Positions 1 through 11,300 of a DNA stretch of 64,000 bases are shown here, piece by piece (position 1 is the first letter of the stretch; each line of letters opens with the position of its first letter). The notes under the pieces were generated by a model. The model was not told the DNA's origin. It saw only the letters and a program-made list of their open reading frames with translations, and did not search any database. The DNA lies in the NCBI RefSeq assembly GCF_020740795.1, contig NC_067283.1:42893659-42957658 (forward strand), in the 5' to 3' direction. The DNA comes from Apus apus (Eukaryota; Chordata; Aves; Apodiformes; Apodidae). The translations under genes and the position numbers were made by a program.

Positions 1-3000
1 TAGTAGGTATAGAAGCTTCTCTCCATCAGAGGAAGGAATAAATATTTGTGAGGAACTCGGAGTCTATTAGCTATTTTAGGTTTGATGGATAAAGCTAATT
101 ACATTACTATGCTGCGTTATGTATTACCAGGGACTCAAAAAAAGTATACATGCTTTACAAAATAATTTCTTAATAAGAATACATACACACATACACACAA
201 TTTGGCATTTGAATTACAAATCCTAAGACAGTTAAGCACATTTTTCTTTTTTGTTGTCTCTGGACATCTCCAAAGTATAAGAAAAAGTGATGCTGCTTAG
301 TTTCAGACAAAAGGAAAATTTCATATTCCTCAGACTTAAACACGATTGCATATCTATATTATGAAACAGATATTTTTAAGTGCTACTGAAGCAATATCTA
401 AAACAGAGCCTCATGCACCTTCAAAAAGAGTCATCATCATACTATTCACTCCAAAATTTTTAAAGAAAAAATCCTTCTTTATTTCTAACTGTATGATAAG
501 TTAACAACTGACTTCTGTATGTAAACTCGGAGAGCAAAACATTTCTGACACACAATTCTCAATATAGAATTGCAAGGTAGACTAAAAATAGATTGCTGCA
601 AACATAAGGTTTAGCATCATTTTTTTTGCAAGTAACATTAAAGGTCCTCCTTTTCCAGAGTAAATCCTAAAGAACTAAAATTCTCCATTACACCAAACTA
701 CACTTACACATTCACACGACAGTGAGGAAACAGAAGTGATGCCTCCAGCAAGAAGTGCCATACACCAAAGCTGAACACAAGCAAAAGAGGGACAACAGAT
801 TTAATTTTGCAGAAGAGTCAGGCTAGGACACAGTTGAAACAAAGCCAAACCAATCTGCTTACACACAGTATTTCTGCATCTTGTTAACAAAATGAAAAGT
901 CTTATACTCAACAAAACAAAAGCTGTTTCGTTTTTATCCCTACATTGCTACATTCCACCCTTCTGATGAGCTCCTCAAGTTGGGGGTTGTGCTCGTCAAA
1001 GCTGCCCTGTCCAAGGTGCTATTCCAAGGTCTATGAAAGGAGTTTGAAGACATCCTTCTTTCTGCTCTCAAAGATATAGAAAGCCACAATACAAAACCCT
1101 AGCCAGCCTCTGCCATTCTCACTACTCCAGGCAAAAAGTATGTTTACTCAGCAGAAAATGCAGTATCAATAAGTGTTCTGCTACAAGACAGAATTTAGTA
1201 GAATGATGACCCATGGATGGGAAGGATTGACAATGAGGTGACTGAATCACCTTCTGTGAATGCAGGCAAGCAGGCACTTATCTACAAATAGCTACTTAAA
1301 TGTTCAACCATAAACTATCACATTAGAGACAACTTTGACTCTCTATTGCAGAGCTTCTCTAAACTTTCAGTTAAATATATTAAAATTAAGAATATTTACT
1401 ACTTATGAAATTTCTGCATTTCTTTCAGTTTAGAACAAGAACACAGAAGTAGATTTTCACTCATCTTAAAACATGACATTTCTTACATCTCACTGAAATT
1501 TGTACATGGAAGAACAATGAATGCATTATTTCCAGGACAAACATGAGTCTTGACTTTTTATTTAAATTGTTTCTCTACTGTGAAGTGTCAAGTGTGTTTA
1601 AAATATGGTGAAGCAAAGCAGCAAGAGCATGTTTCTTTTGTGTCATCAGTATTGTTGGCCTTCCCCCCTTCCATCTGGGGCTCACATTTCTTTTTCCAAC
1701 AGCTCTTTGAAAAGCCCTGGAGGGACTTAATTGTGTGTAATCAATAATCCTACTGGTTCCTTGATGGAGCTTTTTTGTTTGCTTTTAAAAAACATCAGTT
1801 AAAATTCAGCTTGGTATGGGAATTATAAAACTAATCTCTAAAAAAATATGATAAAGCAATGCCAAGAAAAACTTGAAATAATGTTCCCTTCTGCCTCCCC
1901 CAAAAGGCATATTTTTGTGAACTAGGTTTTACACTTTTTACAAAACAAAGATGGCTTCTGGGTAGAACAATTCACAACATTTATTTCTAACATAAATATA
2001 TTGAATATGCATATTAATAGAAAAAAACCCAACTCACTTAAATATGATAGAACAAAGTAATGAAACCCAAACCTAAATTATGAAACAGGGCAAAGATGCC
2101 TTCCCAGAATCACAGTGCAATCTCTATTCCACACCTCGTGGAATGTCTGAATCCTAATACAGAGGAGACATAACAGTCTTCTTTCTACTAGAATCGAGCA
2201 CATGTGTTCTATTTTCAAGATAAAATACTTCTCACAAGCCAATAACTGCCTTTTCCACAACCACCTATTAGTGAAACAGACTTGTTTACTAACTGAAGCA
2301 TGCCTGAAGACCAAAATAATCAGAGTAAACCAAATTTAGGTTGCTTTCAGAGAACTGAAGAACAAAATTAATCATGCTGATGAGATCCTTCTCTAAAATC
2401 CCTCAAAATAACATGAAAGTTCACAATAAGTAGGTTAAATTAAGTCTTCAAATAACTTGCCACTAAATTACGATTTACTTATTGGACAAAAAACTTCTCC
2501 TCTAAATTTGTTTTACTCCACCAGGTAAGTCTTTCCCCTCACATATGATTCATTTGGTATCTTTACGGCAGTGACAAATAAAGTAACTTTCCTGAGAAGC
2601 ACCTTAATTGCACTTTTGTGCTACAACATGATAGAAAGCAGACTGTATAAAACTGTTACAAGACGCCTTTTGTCAAGTCCAGCACCACAAGAATAAGAGG
2701 TCTACTGTGGAAACAAGAGCAGTAACAATGTTTACTTATGTTTGGAGAAATCCACAGTCAGAGAAAAGCTGAATATTGCAGAGTATTCTATAGTAAATAG
2801 GAATAGCACACATCTTTAACGCAACCCTTCTCCTTTAACACAGCAGTAAGCTATCTAGTGTATTTCAAGCAGGTTCACTACCAAAACAGTATAATCCTAT
2901 GTTACTACCAAAGGGATATCATTATTGGTACTCCCTGCCACTGACCTGCCTGGAGAACACAGAAGCACAATTCCTTTTATTGCTCCTCACCTTTGGAGCT

Positions 3001-6000
3001 ATTTCAGAGATAGATCCGATAACCAGCGGCACCTTGGCAAACCAGAGACAAATTAAAATAAATGCCATTCAAGAATTTCAGAACTTCCCATGCTGTTTTA
3101 AGTAAGCTTTACTACACAGCATCCATGTAATTCTGTTTTTTTTTAAAAAAGTATAGTGTCCTTCCTACTAGAATAAGTACTACTTAGTTCTAACAAGTGA
3201 TTAGAATTTTATCTAGGTCAATGTCCCATCAAAACAATTGACACTTTAGAAGCGTAACTTTGCTAATCAAAACAAAACTTGGCTACATTTGGAAGGCTTT
3301 CATCACCTGTAGAAGGTGAAGGAGTTGCAAGAAGAGAAGGAAAATAAAGCATCTGACTTAACTTCTGCAGTACTAGAGAAATAAAAGCATTTGAGATGAA
3401 CAATAAGGATGGTATCAACAAGCAGTACTTCATCAGCTGTAATGACAAAATGATCACAGCAAAACCTTCAGCTATTCAAATAGGAAAAAATAAAGTGGAA
3501 AAGTAATTTTTATAGTGTTGAGTACAAGTAAGCAGATTTTATATTGAATTTTTAATACTCTCGTGACAATTTGAGGTATCAGACATTAATTTTGAAGTTC
3601 ACTATATTTCATGGGTCCACTAAAATAAAGTAGTAAGATAAAACTGCTCTTCAGGATGTACCATTTTCTACAATAACAGCCATTGCCAATACATGTACAC
3701 ACAGAGAAGTGTACCTGTAAATTAACTGTAGACAGGGGAAACTTCTCAAGCATCCTGACAGTCACTGGACAGGAGCAGAGGTCAAAGATTCAAACAAACA
3801 GGCCTGGCCCTGAAAAGTGAGATATCTGGGGTAAAGAGAAAATGTGGACACAAGGCAGTTGAACACTTGCTGCCCACTAAACTCAAAGCCTTTATCATCA
3901 AGTGGGGAAAAAAAATGCATAAAGAAAACGAAAACTCTAGTGATTCAGCGGAAGTGTCAGTATGCAATACGGACACTTGGAGTCAGGCATACGTGTGTTG
4001 CCGGATGGTTTGACATCACCAGAATAGCAGGCAGAGAACCTACTGTGCTTCAGAAACAAGGGAATGTATGAAACACAAAGGTAGAAAGCAGCTATTCAGT
4101 TCACTTGCAAGGTGGGAGCCTGTCTTCTTGTACATCCTCAGATGACTTTGAACATCACTGCTTGAACACATCCTGCAGTTTATTGGATAAATTATTACTC
4201 TGAGCCCCTGAATTCAAGCGTTCACACATTCTATAGCACTACGGCTTCCATCCTTAACCGGCAATGGGGACTTCTTAACTGCTCCCCTATTCCACTCGCT
4301 GGTTAGGATATGATTATATCAGGAAGGAAACGAACAAGAGAGCTCATAGAAGAGAGTCCAGGAGGAAAAAAAAACCAACACAACAAAACACAAAACCAAC
4401 AAATCCAGAAACAACAAAAAGCTGCTCCTTTGGCTATCTGCAACATGTAACTAGAAATGTCACTGAGAGCACCCAACTTCCATAAGGAAGCAGGGACACC
4501 TTACATTTTCTACTGATGAAGTTTGCTAAATGAGGTAGCTATGATCACTATGACAGAACTGCTGAGGAATCAGAACACACTTGCCTCACAGAAACTTTTA
4601 AGAAAGCTTGAATTCTTATTATTTATTAATACAAGAACAGATAAATGCTTTCATGCTACATGTGGTGCCAATCAGAGTTTCAAGTCTACACAGAAAAATA
4701 GTTACTGAAAAAAAATCTGTAAGTGAAACAATTTTGAAGAAGAAAAACCATAAGTTAATAAAACTTTTTACTGATTTTGAGCAGAGAGTTACCAGTATTA
4801 TACGTTTACCTTCACTTCACAAAACCATGTCCCATATCTAGAGATTAGCATATGGCACTCCAGTTTCCTTTAGTTAATTCTGTGATGTCTTGAACTGCTT
4901 TCCAGGTTCTTAAGAATGAGTTGTTAACATAGCTAAAAATAAATACTGAAATAGCAGAATTAGCATGCCAGACATAGCCAGGTTCCCAGAAAACCAAAGT
5001 GTTTGAAAAATATAAATGCTGCAGGCAAATTAGAAAACTTGCCCTAGCAAACTAAAGAACACAAAGTAGTGTTTTTTTCTGGTTTCTTTGGGTGTTTTTT
5101 TGGTGTGGTTTGGAGACTAAGAGGATTATTTTATCTTTTTTTAATGCAGTTTGTATGGAAAATAAGCATTCATTTGTCACGACATACCAAGTTTTGACCA
5201 AGATACTGTCTATATGGCAAATATTCACCTATCACAAAATGAGCGAAAATCATCAAGACCCTCGTCAGCTTTAAAACTCTTGCTTAAAAGTATTTGAAGA
5301 GTGATGAAATGAAAATAGTCATGGTAAGAAGTGATCAGTATTAACAACAACAGCTAGTAAAAAACTATTTAAAGGAGCAAAGCTTAAAAATAGAAGAAAT
5401 GTCAGTAAACAGGGAAATTGCAAACACACAGCTTGAGAACCAGGACAGAACTTCACATACTGAATCTGTCCAATATAGGATACATAAAACTTCTCCTTTT
5501 CCTGTGCCAGTGTGCTTCAGGAGCAGCATCATGACTTGCAAGTGAACAGCAAAGTGTAATACATGCATTAGGTATTATCACAAAGACGACAGCCACGGTC
5601 CTCACTGGCCAGTCCTCAGATCTGACGCCCTTTTCCTAAATACATGCCAAACCTTTTCTTCCTTGGACAATGGCCTTCTAGAAAACACAATTCCTAAGAA
5701 AGAACTAGAATGTCTTCTACAAATCTGCACATCTTTTAAAAAAATGCATCAGTCCAAAAAAGGAAAAAATATTATTTAATTAAGTCATTCTGTAAGAACT
5801 ACTTAACAGGTAAAAAGAAAATTTCTATACAACAGATTAAATATGACAAACTAAAGGAGCATTTGGAAACATTTTAAGGTACCCTCTCTAGTTCTGAAGG
5901 AAGGATAGTCTCCAGCTATTGAGTACTAAGGGTTGCCTGACTACAAAGAGAGAAGAAAAACAAGAGTGTAATCCTCTTGACAAGGATCACAGGTTGAAGA

Positions 6001-7350
6001 AGAATCTTCCAACTTTAACACGGACAAGTCACCCAATTCAGTTTCAAAATACCACATCAAAAAACTAATATCAATAGAATTTCCAATTTTAATATCCTAC
6101 TTAATTCCATAACATACAAAGCAACACATTAAAGATCTTGTAACAGGTTCAGTAGACTATCCCACCATCCTTGCACATCCTTCTCCTTCATAGTCTGTTT
6201 TAAGTCACCACTCAGCTACCAAAACAGGAAGAAAAGAGTGACAGTGATTGCTTTGGGATTATGGAGGGGAAAAAAACTAACTTGAAAAAGCTCAAGAGTA
6301 CAAACCACAAGACTACATAGAATCATAGAGTGCATAGAACCCACACGAATATCTGTACTGGGTTTTAACCATGTTTCCAGATACTAACACACAATTCTTT
6401 CTGGGGACAGGGAGGTTAGCAAAGAAGAGAAGAAGCAGCTAGTTAACAAATCCATCCACTAGGCATCATTACATTGTCTACTAGCAATGGTATTTAATAG
6501 TCTCTCAGTAAAAAACCCCGAACAAACCCAACGCTAATAACAATACAAACACACACATTTGAGAGCATCCATTTCTCCCCCCTCCCCCATGAAGTTTTTA
6601 ATTTTGCTCGACATAATTTTTCCTCTCTCCTTCAACACCGAGTAGCAGCCACGTCTCCCATTATCGCCCTACCAAAGTCCCATCCTGCAACTCCTACCCC
6701 TTGCCAAACGCAAGGCTGGACTAATGCACTGGGTGGAGATAGCAGAACACAATGAAAGCCAGCAGCAGTAAACGATGCCACTGCTGCTGCAACAACTTGC
6801 TGATGATATTGCTGCTGACAAGCTCGGTGCATGTGGGCAGGAGGAGGGAGCCAACACGCCCAGACAGCCTACCCCGCCCTCCGGCCAACACGGAGCCGCC
6901 GTCATTGATACCGTCCGGGCCACGGAAGCAATTTCTCTGCTGGGATGACACACCATAAGGACCAGCAACCAGCCCTGGCTGCACCAATGAGGCAGACAAG
7001 GCTGCAGGACCCGCACGCGCCCCTAAGTCAACATTCATCGGGGGGGGAAAAGCCATCTCTGCCTAAGGAACTCGGGTGGGGGAAGGACAGTAAGGGTATT
7101 ATGGCGAGGCACCCGAGATGAGTGGGCTATTTGAAGCATCTCTGGATATTGGCTATCCAGAACGAAGCAAAAGCATGCAAGGGAAGAAGCGAGAGGGCTA
7201 AGCCAGCACCTTGCCATCATCACCCCGCCACACACACACTCCCTTCGGGCACTCGGCACGGGGAGCTCCCTCCAGACGCCCGGGAGAGGCTTAAGGAGCA
7301 AGCCCGGCATGCGGCAGGGACAGGGAAAGGGGCCAGAAGGCTTTTCTCAC
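1..7350 (-). other. DYNC1LI1: DYNC1LI1 intron 2 (5' part; continues past the window edge)
   Basis: This is the minus-strand sequence after the donor that ends exon 2 (GTGAGA reading down from 7350). The next expected exon should start with the rest of the P-loop (Glu-Asp-Gly-Ala-Gly-Lys-Thr). I looked on the minus strand for coding sequence of the P-loop and of the Leu-Asn-Val-His-Asp-Glu-Asp segment and found neither, so the rest of the gene should lie to the left of base 1. The sequence is AT-rich intron DNA. Its open frames are short and unrecognised. Toward 6.6-7.35 kb the GC content rises as the CpG-island shore begins. A short string near 6318 resembles the 8-bp terminal repeat of CR1. 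Confidence 0.8.
6318..6345 (-). mobile_element. Possible CR1 3'-terminal remnant
   Basis: The plus strand reads CATAGAATCATAGAGTGCAT, which resembles the reverse complement of CR1 terminal repeats. No further CR1 blocks follow, so it may be a very short insertion or chance. Confidence 0.3.
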
Positions 7351-7424
7351 CCAGCAGGAGGACGTTCTTCCCCGAAGGTAGCTTAGAGCGGGAGCGTGTG
7401 GACACCTCACTGAGGATGCAGGAC
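7351..7424 (-). CDS. DYNC1LI1: DYNC1LI1 coding exon 2
   Basis: The exon is 74 bases, preceded on the minus strand by the acceptor CCACGCCAG and followed by the donor GTGAGA. It completes the Trp codon and encodes Ser-Cys-Ile-Leu-Ser-Glu-Val, then Ser-Thr-Arg-Ser-Arg-Ser, then Lys-Asn-Val-Leu-Leu-Leu. This is a hallmark of light intermediate chains just upstream of the P-loop. It ends with one base (G) of the next Gly codon. Intron 1 is only 296 bp. Confidence 0.93.
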
Positions 7425-7890
7425 CTGGCGTGGAGAAACGACAGCGCCTGAAGAGAGGGATCCCGCTTCCTCCCGGCCCCCAGCCTCGCCACCTCCCGTG
7501 CGTGCGCGGGGGGAGGCAGGAACGGGGGTAGGGCAGGAGCTGCCACCGCCCGAGGGAGGAGCCCCCCCCGCGCCCCCAGCCCTCCGACCGAGGCAGAGCG
7601 CCAGGGTGGGGGGATGAGCCGGCCCTCCCCACCACCCGCCTCCCCCGCGGGGCACGGAGCCGCCGCGAGGGCGGTAACGGCCGCCCCGGTGCCGGGCGGC
7701 GGGGTGGGGCGGGCGGTTACCAGAGGTTCTGCCCATCGTCCTCATCGCCGCCTGCCCGCAGCTCGACGTTGTTGTTGTTGTTGTTGGCCGGGGCCGTGGC
7801 GGCAGCCGAAGGAGAGGGAAAACCGGCCGCCGAAGCGAGGCCGGACGAAGAGGCGCCGAAAGCGCCGGCTCTCCCCGCCGCCGCCGCCAT
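7351..7890 (-). CDS. DYNC1LI1: DYNC1LI1, cytoplasmic dynein 1 light intermediate chain 1 (first two coding exons only)
   Basis: The product is a non-catalytic subunit of the cytoplasmic dynein 1 motor. It binds the heavy chain through a GTPase-like domain and binds cargo adaptors through its C-terminal region (family knowledge). Joining 7890-7721 to 7424-7351 gives 81 codons plus one base. It begins Met-Ala-Ala-Ala-Ala-Gly-Arg, passes through an acidic Asp-Glu-Asp-Asp-Gly-Gln-Asn-Leu-Trp segment, and ends Lys-Leu-Pro-Ser-Gly-Lys-Asn-Val-Leu-Leu-Leu, just before the P-loop. This matches the N-terminus of vertebrate DYNC1LI1. The start codon has A at -3 and G at +4, a strong Kozak context. A run of six Asn (residues 36-41) is absent from the human protein as I remember it. 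The remaining roughly 440 residues lie outside the window. Orientation is head to head with CNOT10, as in human. Confidence 0.93.
7721..7890 (-). CDS. DYNC1LI1: DYNC1LI1 coding exon 1
   Basis: The exon carries 170 coding bases, which is 56 codons plus TG of the Trp codon. The start codon is 7890-7888 on the minus strand. The donor GTAAC begins at 7720. The segment is rich in Ala, Gly and Ser, with six AAC codons (plus strand GTT repeat at 7768-7785). It ends with the conserved acidic stretch and Gln-Asn-Leu-Trp. Confidence 0.92.
7768..7785 (+). repeat. (GTT)6 trinucleotide repeat in DYNC1LI1 exon 1
   Basis: There are six uninterrupted GTT units on the plus strand. On the coding strand they are six AAC codons, giving six Asn at residues 36-41. 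The repeat is pure and therefore likely to vary in length. Confidence 0.95.
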
Positions 7891-7893
7891 CTT
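7883..7893 (-). promoter_or_regulatory. YY1-type site overlapping the DYNC1LI1 start codon
   Basis: The minus strand reads AAGATGGCGGC, a perfect match to the long YY1 consensus. It spans the initiator ATG, so it would lie in the 5' transcribed region, a typical YY1 position in CpG-island genes. Binding is inferred from the motif only. Confidence 0.5.
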
Positions 7894-8259
7894 CGCCGCC
7901 TCCTCCCTGCCCCGCCGCCTCCCTGGGACGCGGAGCGGGCGGCGGCGCCGCGGCGGCTGCCAGGAACCCGGATGTTGGGCGGGGGGCGGGGCCCGGGGCG
8001 GCCCCGGGGGCTCCGTGCGCGGCTGCTCCCGGGGGAGCGCCCGCCCCTCGCTTCCCGGGGCCGGGGGGCTCCCGCCGCCCCCCCGGGGCTGCGCCGGCCG
8101 CCCTGGGAGGGGAGAGGGAGGCGGGCACCGCGCGTGGCCGCGGGGAGGGAGCGGAGAGCGAGGGCCTTTGGCTGCGGCCGCCTGCGGTGCGGGTCGGGCC
8201 CCGGTGAGGCGGGGCAGGCGGCCTCGGTGCCGGTTGTTGCGGCGCGGTGTTGCCGGGAG

Positions 8260-8286
8260 CTGCTGCTGCTGCTGCTGCTGCTGCTG
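8260..8286 (+). repeat. (CTG)9 trinucleotide repeat upstream of DYNC1LI1
   Basis: Nine uninterrupted CTG units (CAG on the minus strand) lie about 370 bp upstream of the DYNC1LI1 start codon, inside the CpG island. On the minus strand they fall in a frame that stays open into the DYNC1LI1 start and would read as nine Gln. Confidence 0.95.
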
Positions 8287-8355
8287 TGTGCCCAGTGCTG
8301 TGTGCCCCCTCCGGGCAGCCGCAGCCCTGGAGGAAGCGCCTCGCACCCGAGACAA

Positions 8356-8361
8356 GTGAGT
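8356..8361 (+). other. Possible 5' splice site of a divergent promoter transcript
   Basis: The plus strand has GTGAGT preceded by ACAA at the downstream edge of the CpG island, a good 5' splice-site match. It could end the first exon of a divergent noncoding RNA fired from the DYNC1LI1 promoter. No matching downstream exon could be identified, so this is only a candidate. Confidence 0.2.
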
Positions 8362-11300
8362 GCGGTTGGGGGTGAGACCCGTCTTTTTTGGGGGTTGTTT
8401 TTGGTGTTATTTTTTTTTTTTGTGGGGGGGGAGCTTGGTGGTCTTATGTTCGCTGACAGGCCTAGTCGGTACTTGTTCTTCTCTCGAAAGCATCGCTGTA
8501 GGTTTGGAAAAAACAAATACGTGGATCGAATCATCATCGTTTTCACAACTGGGCACTTGCTGGGGGTCCCAGAAGGAGCAGGCGTGGCAGCTCTGTTCCC
8601 TCAGCTGACAGAGGGAACGCGTTTGCTAGGGCAGCACATAACTGGCTTTACATTCTATAAAAACCACAATGGGTGAGTTTTGTCCCTACAATTCAGGGAA
8701 AACCCAATACAGGATAGTTTTGCTTGTGTGTCCTTGTCAAACAAAGGGTGCACGTTCCCAGATTCCCTCGACGTACAGAAAGGCAGTGACAGTATTAGCA
8801 GCTTATGTGTGGCAGCAGTTTGTACTGAAGTTTCTTCCTGTTGTGTTCATTTTTTTTTTTTCCTCCAGGAGAGACTGCTTTTTTAAGTAGCATTTTAAAA
8901 CTGGGGGGGTGGGGGGAGAGTGTGTGGTAAATTTTTTTAATCCCTATGTTTCTTTCCATTACTTTCTGTTGCTTTGCAGCACAGACTGTGGACATTCCTT
9001 TCACATGTTGCTTTAGTAGAGATCAGGTGTTGGAACTGGTAGGTCACCATTCATGACAGTAAATTTTAATAGGGTCCTTTAGGTATAAAATAGTTGAAAC
9101 AATGGTAGCCATATACTGAATTACAGGTACTTGCCATAACAGATGCACAGTTATTGGCCATAAGTATTTTGTTGTGGACAGAATGCAGAAAACTGGCAAA
9201 TTTTTGGTGGAGATGTGTCATCTAGTAAACAGTGACCACTAAATACAGGAATGCTGCTGAAAAGCCACCAAGAAAAAACACTTGCTGCATGACCCCAAGT
9301 TTTCCCAAGACAGTAGAGCAAATTAGCTTCCTGCAATTGAAAGAGGGAGTTTCTGCTCCCTTCACTTCCCCTCTCTCCATGTGGTCTTCTATGAATTCCC
9401 TTCTTCTGTTGTCTCTGGTTTTCATCACTGTTGGATCAACCAGTTTAAACCACTAGAATAGCAGGAAATTGATTACTAGAATGGCAGAACTCTTCCAATG
9501 TAGTGACTTGAATCAGCCTGTGGAAAGGGTTTGATGAGTGGCAGAGGCTGAACAAAGGCTGGAGAACAAAATTGACCAGAGAGTAAAGAGAGGAGGAGCA
9601 GAAGGAAGACGGAGTTCCAATTTGGAAAGTGATGGGACAGGAATGCCCTTTCACTGACAGTGAATGGTTAGGTCAGATCAACTGCAAGTCAAGTTGCAGT
9701 CCTAAGAGAATGGAAAAAAACCCCATCGGGTTCTACAATGCATTTCCTAACTGAAACAACTTCCAAGAGTCCAAACTTTTAACAATCTGCTTCAGTCCAA
9801 AGGGATAACATTGGTTTTAACGCAATTTGACAAATAAGTTTGCTGTTTATCCTGGTATGTGGTCTTGAGAGTTTTGTGAAGCTGTTAGTGAAAAGTATGA
9901 AATCTCTAAAATTCACTGAAGTAGTTTTTAGGGCCTCACAAAGGCACTGAAATTCATGAGTGTTAAACTACTTCATGTTGCTCATTACTTCACATGGTAT
10001 TCCATCTCATACTGTTCACATGTGAACTATGTTAAATTGGTGTGTGTAAATGATATTCCTCTAGGACTTCTTTGAAACTAGAATGTGTATGACAGGAAGT
10101 AATATTTAAATATGTGAAAGGAGTAGAAAATAAAAGGCTACGCTGAAGAATGATAATAAAAGCACACTGCTTTGTGCTGAATAAGGAACATACTGCTGTC
10201 AAGAAAAGACAGTGCAGTTTTCCTGCTCCTCTGCTTTTACAGAGTTTAATGTTGCTAGCTGGAAAAAGAAAGATATCTGGTGATTGTAAATCTACCAAAG
10301 ATTATTCATGGTGAAAGAGCAAGCACCTCTTTTCTTTCTCCTCTCCTGCTTCCTCTGACATCCTTTCACTCTGGAGTCTTTTTAAGGTGGCTTTCACTGT
10401 CTCATCCCCTTGTAATGGAGGGTTTTGCTCTTTGAAAGAGGTGTGTACAATCAATATTCTCTGAGGATTCGCATACCAGATTGTTACACCTGACATCTCT
10501 GATGAGGGTTGTGTGGTGTATTTGCTACCTTTACCAGAAGCAATCCCTTCCTCCTGCCTCCTCTCCATTTTATTTCTCTCTCAGGAGCTGCAGAGGAAAA
10601 GGTGAAAGAGGAAATGCTTGGTCATCATGCTCTCAGGTTAGGGTAAAAAAAATCAAGATGGAAATTAAAATGTTGGGATAATGAAGTCTTCGTTAACTGT
10701 GCAGTATGCTGGTACAGTATCTTAATTAAATTATTCATAGAGTTAGCTATACAGCATGATAGGAAGAGGAAATTTAGGAAAAGCCTGTAATGAAGGTGAA
10801 GCAAACATAGAAAAGGGCGGGGGGGGGGGGGGGGGGGGGGGCGGAATCAGTAAGGCAATATTTCCTTTTCTCTCCTGTAAAATAAGTTTTGCTCTGGCAA
10901 AATGATCTTGTGAATGTATAGGAACAACTGTTCATGCAGCCTTTTCAAAGAGGTAACTGTGAACAGGAGCTGATTGTTAATGATGCCAGCAAACATAAAA
11001 GTCTTATTTTCTCCTACCCCAACCTTTAGCTATTTATCCAGGTGCATTAATCTAAGGCCTTCTGCAACTATCAAATTGTAAGTTTTAAATTACAAGTTTA
11101 AAGTAAGTTTTCTTTAAATCACCATTCTGATTTGATAGTATCTTATACCCCGTCACCGTTACACCTGCAGAGGTAGGTACGACTATATAAGACAAACAAA
11201 GGTAATGAAGAATCTGGTTCAATGACTATTATGAGAAATAACATTGTTTCAGGTGTTCTTGTTAGCAACAGTTTTAACTTGAAATACATTGCCAATGGCA

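Larger units (their letters stand above)
7400..8360. promoter_or_regulatory. DYNC1LI1: CpG island and presumed promoter of DYNC1LI1
   Basis: The sequence is very GC-rich and CpG-dense, sharply different from the AT-rich flanks. It covers exons 1 and 2 and about 470 bp upstream of the start codon. It has GC boxes (for example GGGGCGGGG near 7983) and no evident TATA box. It also holds the (CTG)9 repeat at 8260-8286. The transcription start cannot be placed from sequence. Confidence 0.8.

Noticed and set aside
1-7350. Further DYNC1LI1 exons in the left part
   Set aside because: No minus-strand sequence encoding the P-loop or following conserved segments was seen.
7407-8676. Several long overlapping open frames on both strands (up to 379 codons)
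   Set aside because: They lie in a CpG island where stops are rare. Their translations are Pro/Arg/Gly/Ala-rich with no domain. Only the DYNC1LI1 exons 1 and 2 within them are supported.
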